Shown: piece after piece, positions 1 to 8,422 of the stretch
Numbering within the stretch: the first letter of the stretch is position 1
Layout of the letters: each line of letters starts with the position of its first letter
Origin: Pseudoxanthomonas koreensis_A
Lineage (GTDB): Bacteria > Pseudomonadota > Gammaproteobacteria > Xanthomonadales > Xanthomonadaceae
Assembly (NCBI RefSeq): GCF_041890415.1
Contig: NZ_CP169056.1
Coordinates: forward strand, 2,666,001-2,730,000
Direction: 5' to 3'
Length of the DNA stretch: 64,000 nucleotides
Position numbers and translations under genes: made by a program
Notes under the pieces: model-generated
Seen by the model: only the letters and a program-made list of their open reading frames with translations
What the model was told of the DNA's origin: nothing
The model's database searches: none

Positions 1-1542
1 CGCCGGCGAGGGAATGGTCCACTCCAGGCCCTTGGCACCTTCCCAGGCGCGGGCATCGGCCTTGGCGCCCTTCTTCAGCGAGTGGAACAGGATGCCGAAC
101 ATCAGGAACGGGGTGATGAACATGCCGAACGCGCCGATCGAGCTGACCAGGTTCCAGTCGGCGAACACCACGTTGTAGTCCGGGATGCGGCGCGGCATGC
201 CGGCCAGGCCCAGGAAGTGCTGCGGGAAGAACAGCAGGTTGGAGAACACCATGGTCCACCAGAAGTGGAACTTGGCCCAGCCCTCGTGGTACATGCGCCC
301 GGTCCACTTGGGCCACCAGTAGTACACCGCGGCGATCAGCGCGAACACCGCGCCGGTCACCAGCACGTAGTGGAAGTGGGCCACCACGAAGTAGGTGTCG
401 TGGTACTGGAAGTCGGCCGGCACGATCGCCAGCATCAGGCCGGAGAAGCCGCCGATGGAGAACAGGATCACGAAGGCGATCGACCACAGCATCGGCGCCT
501 CGAAGGTGAGCGAGCCCTTCCACATCGTGGACACCCAGTTGAACACCTTCACCCCGGTCGGCACCGAGATCAGCATGGTGGCGAACATGAAGTAGATCTC
601 GCCGCCCAGGGGCATGCCCACGGTGAACATGTGGTGCGCCCACACGATGAACGACAGGAACGCGATCGCCGCAGTCGCATAGACCATGGCCTGGTAGCCG
701 AACAGCGGCTTGCGGCTGAAGGTCGGGATGATCTCGCTGACCACGCCGAAGGCGGGCAGGATCATGATGTAGACCTCGGGGTGGCCGAAGAACCAGAAGA
801 TGTGCTGGTACATCACCGGGTCGCCGCCGCCGGCCGCGTTGAAGAACGAGGTGGCGAAGAACTTGTCGGTCAGCAGCATGGTCACCGCGCCGGCCAGCAC
901 CGGCATCACCGCGATCAGCAGGAACGCGGTGATCAGCCAGGTCCAGCAGAAGATCGGCATCTTCAGCAGGTCGATGCCGGGGGCGCGCATGTTGAGCACG
1001 GTGGCGATGATGTTGATCGCGCCCATGATCGAGCTGACGCCCGCCACGTGGATGGCGAAGATGCTGAAGGCGACGTTGTAGCCGCCCTGCAGCGACAGCG
1101 GCGGGTACATGGTCCAGCCGCCGGCCGGGGCGCCGCCGGGCAGCGCGAAGGTGATCAGCAGCAGGCTGAAGGCCACCGGCAGCAGCCAGAACGACCAGTT
1201 GTTCATGCGCGGCAGCGCCATGTCCGGCGCGCCGATCTGCAGCGGGATCATCCAGTTGGCCAGGCCCACGAAGGCCGGCATCACCGCGCCGAAGATCATC
1301 ACCAGCGCGTGCACGGTGGTCATCTGGTTGAAGAAGTACGGCGAGACGTGCTGCAGGCCCGGGTGCATCAGCTCCAGGCGGATCACCACGCTCATCGCCG
1401 CGCCGACGATGAACATCAGGAACGAGAACATCAGGTACAGCGTGCCGATGTCCTTGTGGTTGGTCGAAAACACCCAGCGCTCGATGAACCCCTGCTTGTG
1501 GCCGTGATGGTCGTCGTGGTGGTCGACTGCGGAATGGGCCAT
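1..1542 (-). CDS. ctaD: Cytochrome c oxidase subunit I, aa3-type (3' end missing)
   Basis: This is the catalytic subunit of the terminal haem-copper oxidase. It reduces oxygen to water in the inner membrane while pumping protons. The reading frame starts at ATG 1542 and stays open to base 1, giving 514 residues without a stop, so only about the last 15-20 residues should be missing. Visible hallmarks are the early FSTNHKDIGTLY segment, the haem/CuB region with WFFGHPEVYI, the double histidine IVWAHHMFTVG, and YFVVAHFHYVL near the C-terminus. Many long hydrophobic helices fit the 12-helix fold. It lies 76 bp downstream of subunit II on the same strand, so the two are probably co-transcribed. 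The family assignment is secure. The aa3 type is inferred from the CuA-containing subunit II next to it. Confidence 0.96.
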   Translation of the reverse strand, partial: MAHSAVDHHDDHHGHKQGFIERWVFSTNHKDIGTLYLMFSFLMFIVGAAMSVVIRLELMHPGLQHVSPYFFNQMTTVHALVMIFGAVMPAFVGLANWMIPLQIGAPDMALPRMNNWSFWLLPVAFSLLLITFALPGGAPAGGWTMYPPLSLQGGYNVAFSIFAIHVAGVSSIMGAINIIATVLNMRAPGIDLLKMPIFCWTWLITAFLLIAVMPVLAGAVTMLLTDKFFATSFFNAAGGGDPVMYQHIFWFFGHPEVYIMILPAFGVVSEIIPTFSRKPLFGYQAMVYATAAIAFLSFIVWAHHMFTVGMPLGGEIYFMFATMLISVPTGVKVFNWVSTMWKGSLTFEAPMLWSIAFVILFSIGGFSGLMLAIVPADFQYHDTYFVVAHFHYVLVTGAVFALIAAVYYWWPKWTGRMYHEGWAKFHFWWTMVFSNLLFFPQHFLGLAGMPRRIPDYNVVFADWNLVSSIGAFGMFITPFLMFGILFHSLKKGAKADARAWEGAKGLEWTIPSPA

Positions 1543-1576
1543 GGCGTACTACCTCTGCAATGCTGCTGTCTGCGTG

Positions 1577-1596
1577 ACGGCCCGCGGGCGGGCCGT
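1577..1596 (-). other. Hairpin in the ctaC-ctaD intergenic gap
   Basis: A perfect 8-bp stem (ACGGCCCG / CGGGCCGT) with a 4-base CGGG loop sits in the 76-bp gap between subunit II and subunit I. There is no T-run on either side, so it is more likely a transcript-stabilising or processing hairpin than a strong terminator. This is inference from the dyad alone. Confidence 0.4.
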
Positions 1597-1618
1597 TGCG
1601 TCGTGTCTGTGCGTCGTG

Positions 1619-2521
1619 TCAGGCCTGGTCGGCCGGCGCGGCGGGCGCTTGTTCGTCTTCCACCGGCGCCTCGTCGACGGCGGCCGGCGCGGGCTCGGCA
1701 GCCGGGGCCGGCTTCTGCGCGGCCAGCCAGCGGGCGAACTCTTCCTTGGACACCGCCTCGACCACGATCGGCATGAAGGCGTGGTCCTTGCCGCACAGTT
1801 CGGCGCACTGGCCGCGGTACACGCCGGGGGTGTCGATGCTGGCCCAGGCCTCGTTGATGATTCCGGGCACGGCGTCCTGCTTCCAGCCCAGGGCCGGCAC
1901 CCACCAGGCGTGGATGACGTCGTCGGCGGTGATCACGAAGCGGACCTTGGTATCCACCGGCAGGATCAGCCGGTTGTCCACTTCGAGCAGGTAATAGGGG
2001 TTCTTCTCCGGGTCCACGCGCTCACCGCTCTGGCGGATGCGGTCGGACTCCTGGTCCATGCGGCTGGTGAACTCCACGCCCTCGCCCAGGTACTCGTACT
2101 TCCACATCCACTGGTAGCCGGTGACCTTGACCGTGATCTCGGCGTCGCGGGTGTCGTACATGGCGATCAGCTTGGCCGTGGCCGGCCAGGCCATGGCGAT
2201 CAGCAGCACCACCGGGATCGTGGTCCAGATGATCTCGGCGGTGGTGTTGTGGGTGAACTGCGCGGCCACCGCGCCCTTGGACTTGCGGAACTTCCACATC
2301 GCATATCCCATCGCGCCGAACACCAGCACGCCGATGACCACGCAGATGATCAGCACGATCATGTGCGCCTCGTAGGCATTCACCGACGAGGGGGTGACGC
2401 CGCGCCCCATGTTGAGTTGCCAGCGGTGCGGGTCCGCCGCCTGCGCCCATGCCAGCACCGGCGCCGCCATCAGCAGGCCCGTTGCGGTCAAACGCTTCCA
2501 CCAACCCTTCGCTTGCATCAT
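1619..2521 (-). CDS. ctaC: Cytochrome c oxidase subunit II with CuA centre
   Basis: This subunit accepts electrons from cytochrome c through a dinuclear CuA site and passes them to subunit I. The 300-residue product from the tandem ATG at 2521/2518 has a signal peptide ending near WAQA (about residue 28), two membrane helices (about 53-75 and 95-117) and a periplasmic cupredoxin domain. The CuA ligands are all visible: His204, and GQCAELCGKDHAFM giving Cys239, Glu241, Cys243, His247 and Met250. The aromatic GYQWMWKYEY electron-entry patch is present. The C-terminus is an Ala/Pro/Glu-rich tail of about 30 residues, often seen in this group. An upstream in-frame start at 2629 would add 36 residues ahead of the signal peptide and is unlikely. 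It is the first gene of the cox operon. Confidence 0.96.
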   Translation of the reverse strand: MMQAKGWWKRLTATGLLMAAPVLAWAQAADPHRWQLNMGRGVTPSSVNAYEAHMIVLIICVVIGVLVFGAMGYAMWKFRKSKGAVAAQFTHNTTAEIIWTTIPVVLLIAMAWPATAKLIAMYDTRDAEITVKVTGYQWMWKYEYLGEGVEFTSRMDQESDRIRQSGERVDPEKNPYYLLEVDNRLILPVDTKVRFVITADDVIHAWWVPALGWKQDAVPGIINEAWASIDTPGVYRGQCAELCGKDHAFMPIVVEAVSKEEFARWLAAQKPAPAAEPAPAAVDEAPVEDEQAPAAPADQA

Positions 2522-2682
2522 TGCCTGGACCCTGTTTGCGTCATCGGTTGCGGCCGCTGGCGGCCACCCGACAGCCTGCGGAAAACTCCATGATGGTAAG
2601 CGTTCAGCAGGGCCAGCGGCAACTCGCAATGATCCAGCTCAAGCCCGTGCCGGACGCGGCGGCGGGCGCTTGCGGGCCGCCG

Positions 2683-2688
2683 TAGAAT
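2683..2688 (+). promoter_or_regulatory. Candidate -10 box (TAGAAT) of the PAS/AraC regulator
   Basis: TAGAAT lies 46 bp upstream of the GTG start of the regulator, in the divergent gap with ctaC. It resembles the -10 cores found before several other genes here. No convincing -35 is visible, so confidence is low. Confidence 0.3.
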
Positions 2689-2734
2689 CCCCGGAACCGG
2701 CCTGCGCCGGTCCTTCCTCCCCGCCAGGGCCACC

Positions 2735-3451
2735 GTGAAGCACGCCTGCGCCACCGTCGATGCCGCCGAGCTCGAGGCCCTGTTCGACTCGATCCCGGAG
2801 GTGCTGTTCTTCATCAAGGACCGCCAGGGCCGCTACACCCACGTCAACGCGACCATGCTGCGGCGGCTCGGCCTGCGCTCGCGCCGCGACATCATCGGCA
2901 AGCGCGCCGGCGACGTGTACCCGGGCGGGCTGGCCGCCAATTACGGCCTGCAGGACCGCCAGGTGCTGGCCGGCGCGGTGATCGACAACATCCTGGAGCT
3001 GCACCTGTTTTCCGACCAGGAGCCGGGCTGGTGCCTGACCGCCAAGCGCCCGCTGCGCGGCGCCGACGGCCAGGTGAGCGGGCTGATCGGGATTTCCCGC
3101 GACCTGGCCGGGCGCGCCGGCCTGGAAGCCGACTATCTCTCGCTGCGCGAAGCGCTGCTGCACATGAACCACCAGTTCGCCGGCAATGTCCGCATCCACG
3201 ACCTGCTGGCGATCACCGGCTTCTCCGAATCCAAGCTGGAGCGCACCTTCCAGAAGGTGTTCCAGCTGTCACCGCTGCAGGTGCTGGGGCGGATCCGGAT
3301 CCAGGCCGCGATGAGCCGCCTGCACGGGCCGGACACGATCGCCCAGGTGGCCCAGGCCTGCGGCTTCAGCGACCAGAGCGCCTTCACCCGCCGCTTCGTG
3401 GCCGTGGCCGGCATGACCCCGGGCGAATACCGGCGGCTGCACGCCGGCTGA
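2735..3451 (+). CDS. PAS domain / AraC-type helix-turn-helix regulator
   Basis: This is a 238-residue predicted transcription factor starting at GTG 2735. Residues about 10-125 look like a PAS sensor (LFFIKDRQGRYTHVNATM, then LIGISRDLAGR). Residues about 155-236 form an AraC-family DNA-binding domain with two helix-turn-helix units, including ACGFSDQSAFTRRF and the closing MTPGEYRR signature. It lies 178 bp upstream of putA on the same strand and diverges from ctaC. The adjacent PutA lacks an N-terminal ribbon-helix-helix DNA-binding domain and so cannot repress its own gene, which makes this protein the best local candidate for a proline-responsive regulator of putA. The target and ligand are inference. 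The fold assignment is firm. Confidence 0.85.
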   Translation: MKHACATVDAAELEALFDSIPEVLFFIKDRQGRYTHVNATMLRRLGLRSRRDIIGKRAGDVYPGGLAANYGLQDRQVLAGAVIDNILELHLFSDQEPGWCLTAKRPLRGADGQVSGLIGISRDLAGRAGLEADYLSLREALLHMNHQFAGNVRIHDLLAITGFSESKLERTFQKVFQLSPLQVLGRIRIQAAMSRLHGPDTIAQVAQACGFSDQSAFTRRFVAVAGMTPGEYRRLHAG

Positions 3452-3629
3452 GCCGCCGGACGTCGGCAACCTCCCGCGCGGCGCGCTTGTGCCGGGGCGG
3501 GCGCCGGACCTGCGGGAATCGTTCAATCCGCCTGCACACGGCCGCGGCGATGATGGCGCTGCCCGGCACGACCGTGCGCGCAGGCCCGCCTGCACGTCCG
3601 CGCCGGCCTGCCCCCTTTCCGGCCCACCC

Positions 3630-6600
3630 ATGACCACTGCGCCCGCCAGCGTTCCGCCCGCCCCCGGCCGCCCCAGCCCCATCGCGGTCACCGCACCGGT
3701 GCCTGCCGCGTCGCCGCTGCGTGCCGCGATCACCGCCGCCTGGCTGGGCGACGAGACCGCCCACGTGCGCGCGCTGCTGGCCCAGGCCCGGCTGGACCCG
3801 GAAGCCCAGGTCCGGGCCGATGCGCTGGCCACCGCACTGGTGCAACGGGTCCGCGCACGCGCCGGCGACCAGGGCGCGATCGAGGCATTCATGGGCGAGT
3901 ACGACCTGGGCAGCGAGGAAGGCGTGCTGCTGATGTGCGTGGCCGAAGCCCTGCTGCGCATTCCCGACCAGGACACCGCCGACCGGCTGATCCGCGACAA
4001 GCTCGGCGATGCCGACTGGGAACGCCACCTGGGCCAGAGCGGGTCGGTGCTGGTCAACGCCTCGACCTGGGGGCTGATGCTCACCGGCAGGCTGGTGCAG
4101 CTCAACGACCTGGCCCGCGGCGACCTGCGCCACGCGTTGCGGCGCATGGTCGGCCGGCTGGGCGAGCCGGTGGTGCGCCTGGCCGTGCGCCAGGCGATGC
4201 GGATCATGGGCCACCAGTTCGTGATGGGCCGCACCATCGACGAAGCCCTGGCACGCGCGAACAAGGGCGCCAGCGCCGGCAGCCGCCAGTCCTTCGACAT
4301 GCTCGGCGAGGGCGCGCTGACCATGACCGACGCACGGCGCTACCTGCAGGCCTACCACGATGCGATCCAGGCCATCGGCGCGCACCATCGGCGCGCGCAG
4401 CCGGGCCCGGACCGCGCCGGCGTGCCAGCAGCCGAGGCAGTGCTGGCCGCGCCCGGCATTTCGATCAAGCTCTCGGCGCTGTTCCCGCGCTACGAGCATG
4501 CCAAGCGCGAACGCGTGCTGGCCGAGCTGGCACCGGTGCTGCTGGACCTTGCGCAGGCCGCCCGCGCCCAGGGCATCGGCCTGACCATCGACGCCGAGGA
4601 GAGCGAACGCCTGGAGCTGTCGCTGGACCTGGTCCAGGCCACCTTCGGCGATCCGTCGCTGGCCGGCTGGGACGGCTACGGCCTGGCCGTGCAGGCGTAC
4701 CAGAAGCGCGCGCCTGCGGTGATCGACTTCCTCGCCGACCTGGCACGCCGCGGTGGCCGGCGCATGCCGGTGCGCCTGGTCAAGGGCGCGTACTGGGACG
4801 CGGAGATCAAGCGCGCCCAGGTCGAGGGCCTGGCCGGCTACCCGGTGTTCACCCGCAAGCAGAACACCGACGTGTCCTACCTGGCCTGCGCGCGGCGCAT
4901 GTTCGGGCATGGCGATGCGCTCTACCCGATGTTCGCCACCCACAACGCGCAGACCATCGCCGCCATCCATGCGCTGGCCCAGGGCCGCCCGCACGAGTAC
5001 CAGCGCCTGCATGGCATGGGCGAAAGCCTGTACGCCGAGGTGACGCCCGCCAACCGCCTGGGCGTGCCGTGCCGGGTGTACGCGCCGGTGGGCAGCCACG
5101 AGGACCTGCTGCCCTACCTGGTCCGGCGCCTGCTGGAAAACGGCGCCAACTCCAGCTTCGTCAACCGCATCACCGACGCGGACGTGGCGGTGGCCGACCT
5201 GGTCCGCGACCCGGTGGCCGCCGTATCCGCGTTCGAGACCATCCCCCACCCGCGCATCCCGTTGCCGCGCGACCTCTACCGCCGCCAGGGCCACGACCGG
5301 GACAACTCCATGGGCCTCAACCTCGCCGACGACACCGTGCTGCAACACCTGGCCACGCGCCTGGGCGAACACACCGGCCCCTGGCGCGCCACGCCACTGG
5401 TACCCGGCGCAACCCCCGCCGGCGCGCCGCTGGAGGTACGCAACCCGGCCGATCGCCGCCAGGTGGTGGGCCAGTGGCAGCCGGCCGATGCGGCCACGGT
5501 GGAGCGTGCCCTGGCCAATGCGGTGAGCGCGCAACCGGGCTGGGATGCGACCCCGGCCGCCGACCGCGCCGCGATCCTGGAGCACGCTGCCAACCTGCTG
5601 GAACAGCGCATGGCGCAGTTCATGGCGCTGTGCGTGCGCGAAGCCGGCAAGACCCTGCCCGACGCGGTGGCCGAGGTGCGCGAGGCGGTCGACTTCCTGC
5701 GCTACTACGCCGCCCAGGCGCGCGCCCAGTTCGGCGCACCCGCGTGCCTGCCCGGGCCGACCGGCGAATCCAACGCGCTGCAGCTGCAGGGACGGGGCGT
5801 ATTCGCCTGCATCAGCCCGTGGAACTTTCCGCTGGCGATCTTCCTGGGCCAGGTGGGCGCGGCGCTGGCCGCCGGCAACAGCGTGCTCGCCAAGCCGGCC
5901 GAACAGACCAGCCTGGTCGGATTCTTTGCGGTGAAGCTGCTGCACGAGGCGGGCGTGCCGGAGGCGGTGCTGCAGTTCGTCCCCGGCGACGGCAGCAGCG
6001 TCGGCGCGGCGCTGACCTGCGACCGGCGCGTGGCCGGCGTGGCCTTCACCGGCTCCACCGATACCGCCCATGCCATCAACCGCGCGCTGGCCGCGCGCGA
6101 ACAGGCGCCCATCGCCACACTGATCGCCGAGACCGGCGGCCAAAACGCGCTGATCGCCGATTCATCCGCGCTGCCTGAGCAACTGGTCAAGGATGCGCTG
6201 GCCTCGGCCTTCACTTCCGCCGGGCAACGCTGCTCGGCTGCGCGGGTGCTGTTCGTGCAGGCCGACATCGCCGACAAGGTGATCGACATGCTGGCCGGCG
6301 CGATGGCCGAACTGAAAGTGGGCGACCCGGGCCTGCTGTCCACCGATGTTGGCCCGGTGATCGATGCCGACGCGCTGGAAACGCTCAAGGCGCACGTGCA
6401 GCGGATGGACCGCCAGGCCACCCATATCGCGACCGCGCCGTTGGACTCGGACCTGGCGCTGGGCACCTTCTTCGCCCCGCGCGCGTACGAGCTGGAGGCG
6501 CTGTCATCGCTGCAGCGCGAAGTGTTCGGCCCGGTGCTGCACGTGATCCGCTGGGAGGCCGGCCAGCTGGACGCGGTGATCGACCAGGTCAACGCCACCG

Positions 6601-6869
6601 GCTACGGCCTGACCCTGGGCATCCATTCGCGCATCGACGCCACGGTCGAGCGCATCGTCGCCCGTGCCCGGGTCGGCAACATCTACGTCAACCGCAACCA
6701 GATCGGCGCGGTGGTGGGCGTGCAGCCGTTCGGCGGGCAGGGCCTGTCCGGCACCGGCCCCAAGGCCGGCGGACCGCACTACCTGGCGCGCTTTGCCACC
6801 GAAAAGACGGTGACCGTCAACACCACCGCCGCCGGCGGCAACGCCTCGCTGCTGACCCTGGGCGACTGA
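3630..6869 (+). CDS. putA: Bifunctional proline dehydrogenase / L-glutamate gamma-semialdehyde dehydrogenase
   Basis: PutA oxidises proline to glutamate in two coupled steps, using FAD and then NAD. The product has 1079 residues from ATG 3630. An in-frame start at 3489 would add 47 low-complexity residues and is rejected. The proline dehydrogenase barrel includes LVKGAYWDAEIKRAQ around Lys385 and FATHNAQT. The aldehyde dehydrogenase half has CISPWNFPLAIF, the FTGSTDTA cofactor loop, general base Glu834 (ETGGQNALI) and nucleophile Cys868 (SAGQRCSAARVL), 34 residues apart as expected. GLSGTGPKAGGPHYL lies near the C-terminus. It has neither the ribbon-helix-helix domain of enterobacterial PutA nor the long C-terminal domain of the largest forms. 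It is downstream of the PAS/AraC gene and convergent with tyrS. Confidence 0.97.
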   Translation: MTTAPASVPPAPGRPSPIAVTAPVPAASPLRAAITAAWLGDETAHVRALLAQARLDPEAQVRADALATALVQRVRARAGDQGAIEAFMGEYDLGSEEGVLLMCVAEALLRIPDQDTADRLIRDKLGDADWERHLGQSGSVLVNASTWGLMLTGRLVQLNDLARGDLRHALRRMVGRLGEPVVRLAVRQAMRIMGHQFVMGRTIDEALARANKGASAGSRQSFDMLGEGALTMTDARRYLQAYHDAIQAIGAHHRRAQPGPDRAGVPAAEAVLAAPGISIKLSALFPRYEHAKRERVLAELAPVLLDLAQAARAQGIGLTIDAEESERLELSLDLVQATFGDPSLAGWDGYGLAVQAYQKRAPAVIDFLADLARRGGRRMPVRLVKGAYWDAEIKRAQVEGLAGYPVFTRKQNTDVSYLACARRMFGHGDALYPMFATHNAQTIAAIHALAQGRPHEYQRLHGMGESLYAEVTPANRLGVPCRVYAPVGSHEDLLPYLVRRLLENGANSSFVNRITDADVAVADLVRDPVAAVSAFETIPHPRIPLPRDLYRRQGHDRDNSMGLNLADDTVLQHLATRLGEHTGPWRATPLVPGATPAGAPLEVRNPADRRQVVGQWQPADAATVERALANAVSAQPGWDATPAADRAAILEHAANLLEQRMAQFMALCVREAGKTLPDAVAEVREAVDFLRYYAAQARAQFGAPACLPGPTGESNALQLQGRGVFACISPWNFPLAIFLGQVGAALAAGNSVLAKPAEQTSLVGFFAVKLLHEAGVPEAVLQFVPGDGSSVGAALTCDRRVAGVAFTGSTDTAHAINRALAAREQAPIATLIAETGGQNALIADSSALPEQLVKDALASAFTSAGQRCSAARVLFVQADIADKVIDMLAGAMAELKVGDPGLLSTDVGPVIDADALETLKAHVQRMDRQATHIATAPLDSDLALGTFFAPRAYELEALSSLQREVFGPVLHVIRWEAGQLDAVIDQVNATGYGLTLGIHSRIDATVERIVARARVGNIYVNRNQIGAVVGVQPFGGQGLSGTGPKAGGPHYLARFATEKTVTVNTTAAGGNASLLTLGD

Positions 6870-6898
6870 CCCCGCACCAGCGCGCGCCGGCCTGACCC

Positions 6899-8125
6899 TC
6901 AGCCTGCGACCAGCCGCACCCGGGCGAAATTGCGCTTGCCCACCTGCAGCACGCCCTCGAAGCCGGGCGCGAAACTCAGGCCTGGGTCCTCGACCACGGC
7001 GCCGTCCACCTTGACCGCACGCTCCTTGAGCTTGCGGTTGGCCTCGGAGTTGGAAGGGGTGATGCCGGCGGCGGTGAGCAGCGCGGCGATGCGCAAGCCC
7101 TCGGCCGGCACCACCACGTCCTGCAGTTCCAGCAGCGAGGTATCGCCCTGGCCGGTGACCACCGCGTGCCAGCCGGCGATGGCCTGCTCGGCCGCGGCCG
7201 CATCGTGGAAACGGGTGGCCAGTTCGCGGGCCAGGCGCAGCTTGACCTCGCGCGGGTTGAGCGCGCCGGCGTCCACCTCGGCCTTCAGCTTCGCCGCCTC
7301 GGCCACCGAAATGTCGAAGCTCAACAGCTCGATCCAGCGCCAGGTCAGCTCGTCGCCGATCTTCATGGTCTTGGTGACGATGTCGATCGCCGGCTCGGCG
7401 ATGCCGATGTAGTTGCCCAGCGACTTGCTCATCTTGTTGACCCCGTCCAGGCCTTCCAGCAGCGGCATGGTCAGCACGATTTGCGGGGCCTGGCCGTGGT
7501 GCTCCTGCAGGCCGCGGCCCATCAGCAGGTTGAACTTCTGGTCGGTGCCGCCCAGTTCCACGTCCGCCTGCAGCGCCACCGAGTCGTAGCCCTGCACCAG
7601 CGGGTAGAGGAACTCGTGGATGGCGATGGACTGCTGGGCGGCGTAGCGCTTGGCGAAGTCGTCGCGCTCGAGCATGCGCGCCACGGTGTGCTGGCCAGCC
7701 AGGCGGATCATGTCGGCCGCGCTCATCTTGCCGAACCACTCGCTGTTGAAGCGCACTTCGGTGCGCTCGCGGTCCAGCACCTTGAACACCTGTTCGGCGT
7801 AGGTTTCGGCGTTTGCCAGCACGTCCTCGCGGGTCAGCGGCTTGCGGGTGATGCTCTTGCCGGTGGGGTCGCCGATCATCCCGGTGAAGTCGCCGATCAG
7901 GAAGATCACCTGGTGGCCCAGGTCCTGGAACTGGCGCATCTTGTTGAGCAGCACCGTATGCCCCAGGTGCAGGTCCGGCGCGGTGGGATCGAAACCGGCC
8001 TTGACCCGCAGCGGGCGGCCGCCGGCCTTGATCGACGCCGCCAGCCGCGCTTCCAGCTCGTCGCGCTTGAGGATCTCGTCGGCGCCGCGGGCGATCAGGG
8101 CAAGGGATTGTTCGACGGACGGCAC
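6899..8125 (-). CDS. tyrS: Tyrosyl-tRNA synthetase
   Basis: This class I synthetase charges tRNA-Tyr. With GTG 8125 as start the protein has 408 residues, the usual size for the proteobacterial TyrZ-like form. The frame stays open upstream to 8278 but that extension has no family character. The ATP-binding HLGH motif is at residues 53-56, KMSKS at 231-235, the tyrosine-binding VELGGTDQKFN near 190, and a C-terminal S4-type RNA-binding domain (NRKLKERAVKVDG). It diverges from the M23 peptidase and anmK. The same tyrS / M23 / anmK neighbourhood is known from Pseudomonas, which supports all three calls. Confidence 0.96.
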   Translation of the reverse strand: MPSVEQSLALIARGADEILKRDELEARLAASIKAGGRPLRVKAGFDPTAPDLHLGHTVLLNKMRQFQDLGHQVIFLIGDFTGMIGDPTGKSITRKPLTREDVLANAETYAEQVFKVLDRERTEVRFNSEWFGKMSAADMIRLAGQHTVARMLERDDFAKRYAAQQSIAIHEFLYPLVQGYDSVALQADVELGGTDQKFNLLMGRGLQEHHGQAPQIVLTMPLLEGLDGVNKMSKSLGNYIGIAEPAIDIVTKTMKIGDELTWRWIELLSFDISVAEAAKLKAEVDAGALNPREVKLRLARELATRFHDAAAAEQAIAGWHAVVTGQGDTSLLELQDVVVPAEGLRIAALLTAAGITPSNSEANRKLKERAVKVDGAVVEDPGLSFAPGFEGVLQVGKRNFARVRLVAG

Positions 8126-8346
8126 GGGCGGCTCCACGCTGCGGGGGACGGAAGGATGGCCATTGCCGCGCACGCATCGCAACCCGGTCACAGGCCACGC
8201 GCGTGGCGTTGCCGCAGGTTCCGCGTGCGCAGGATGGGACGGAATCCGGATGCATGGCCGCCAGGCCGGCACCCTCATTCCGCTGAACGCGATGTTAAGT
8301 GCGGGTTAACCGAAAAGCCAGCCAAAAGTGCAGGTTCTTCAATGGT

Positions 8347-8375
8347 TTGACGCACGCATGTGACCTGATTATTTT
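8347..8375 (+). promoter_or_regulatory. Sigma-70-type promoter for the M23 peptidase gene
   Basis: TTGACG (8347-8352) is followed by a 17-bp spacer and TATTTT (8370-8375), close to the consensus spacing. It lies 48 bp before the ATG at 8423 in an AT-richer part of the 297-bp divergent gap with tyrS. This is the best-formed promoter in the window. The tyrS side of the gap shows no equally clear hexamer pair. Confidence 0.6.
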
Positions 8376-8422
8376 AGCCTCCGATGGGCCGCGCTCCGGG
8401 GTCCCGTGAAGGAAATCGACGC

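Noticed and set aside
82..1776. Plus-strand open frame across the cytochrome oxidase genes.
   Set aside because: It is a His/Asp/Glu/Arg-rich shadow of ctaD and ctaC, which are unambiguous on the minus strand.
3384..6143. Long minus-strand open frame opposite putA (over 900 codons).
   Set aside because: It is the antisense shadow of putA in very GC-rich sequence. The translation is His/Gly/Arg/Ala-rich without any family motif.
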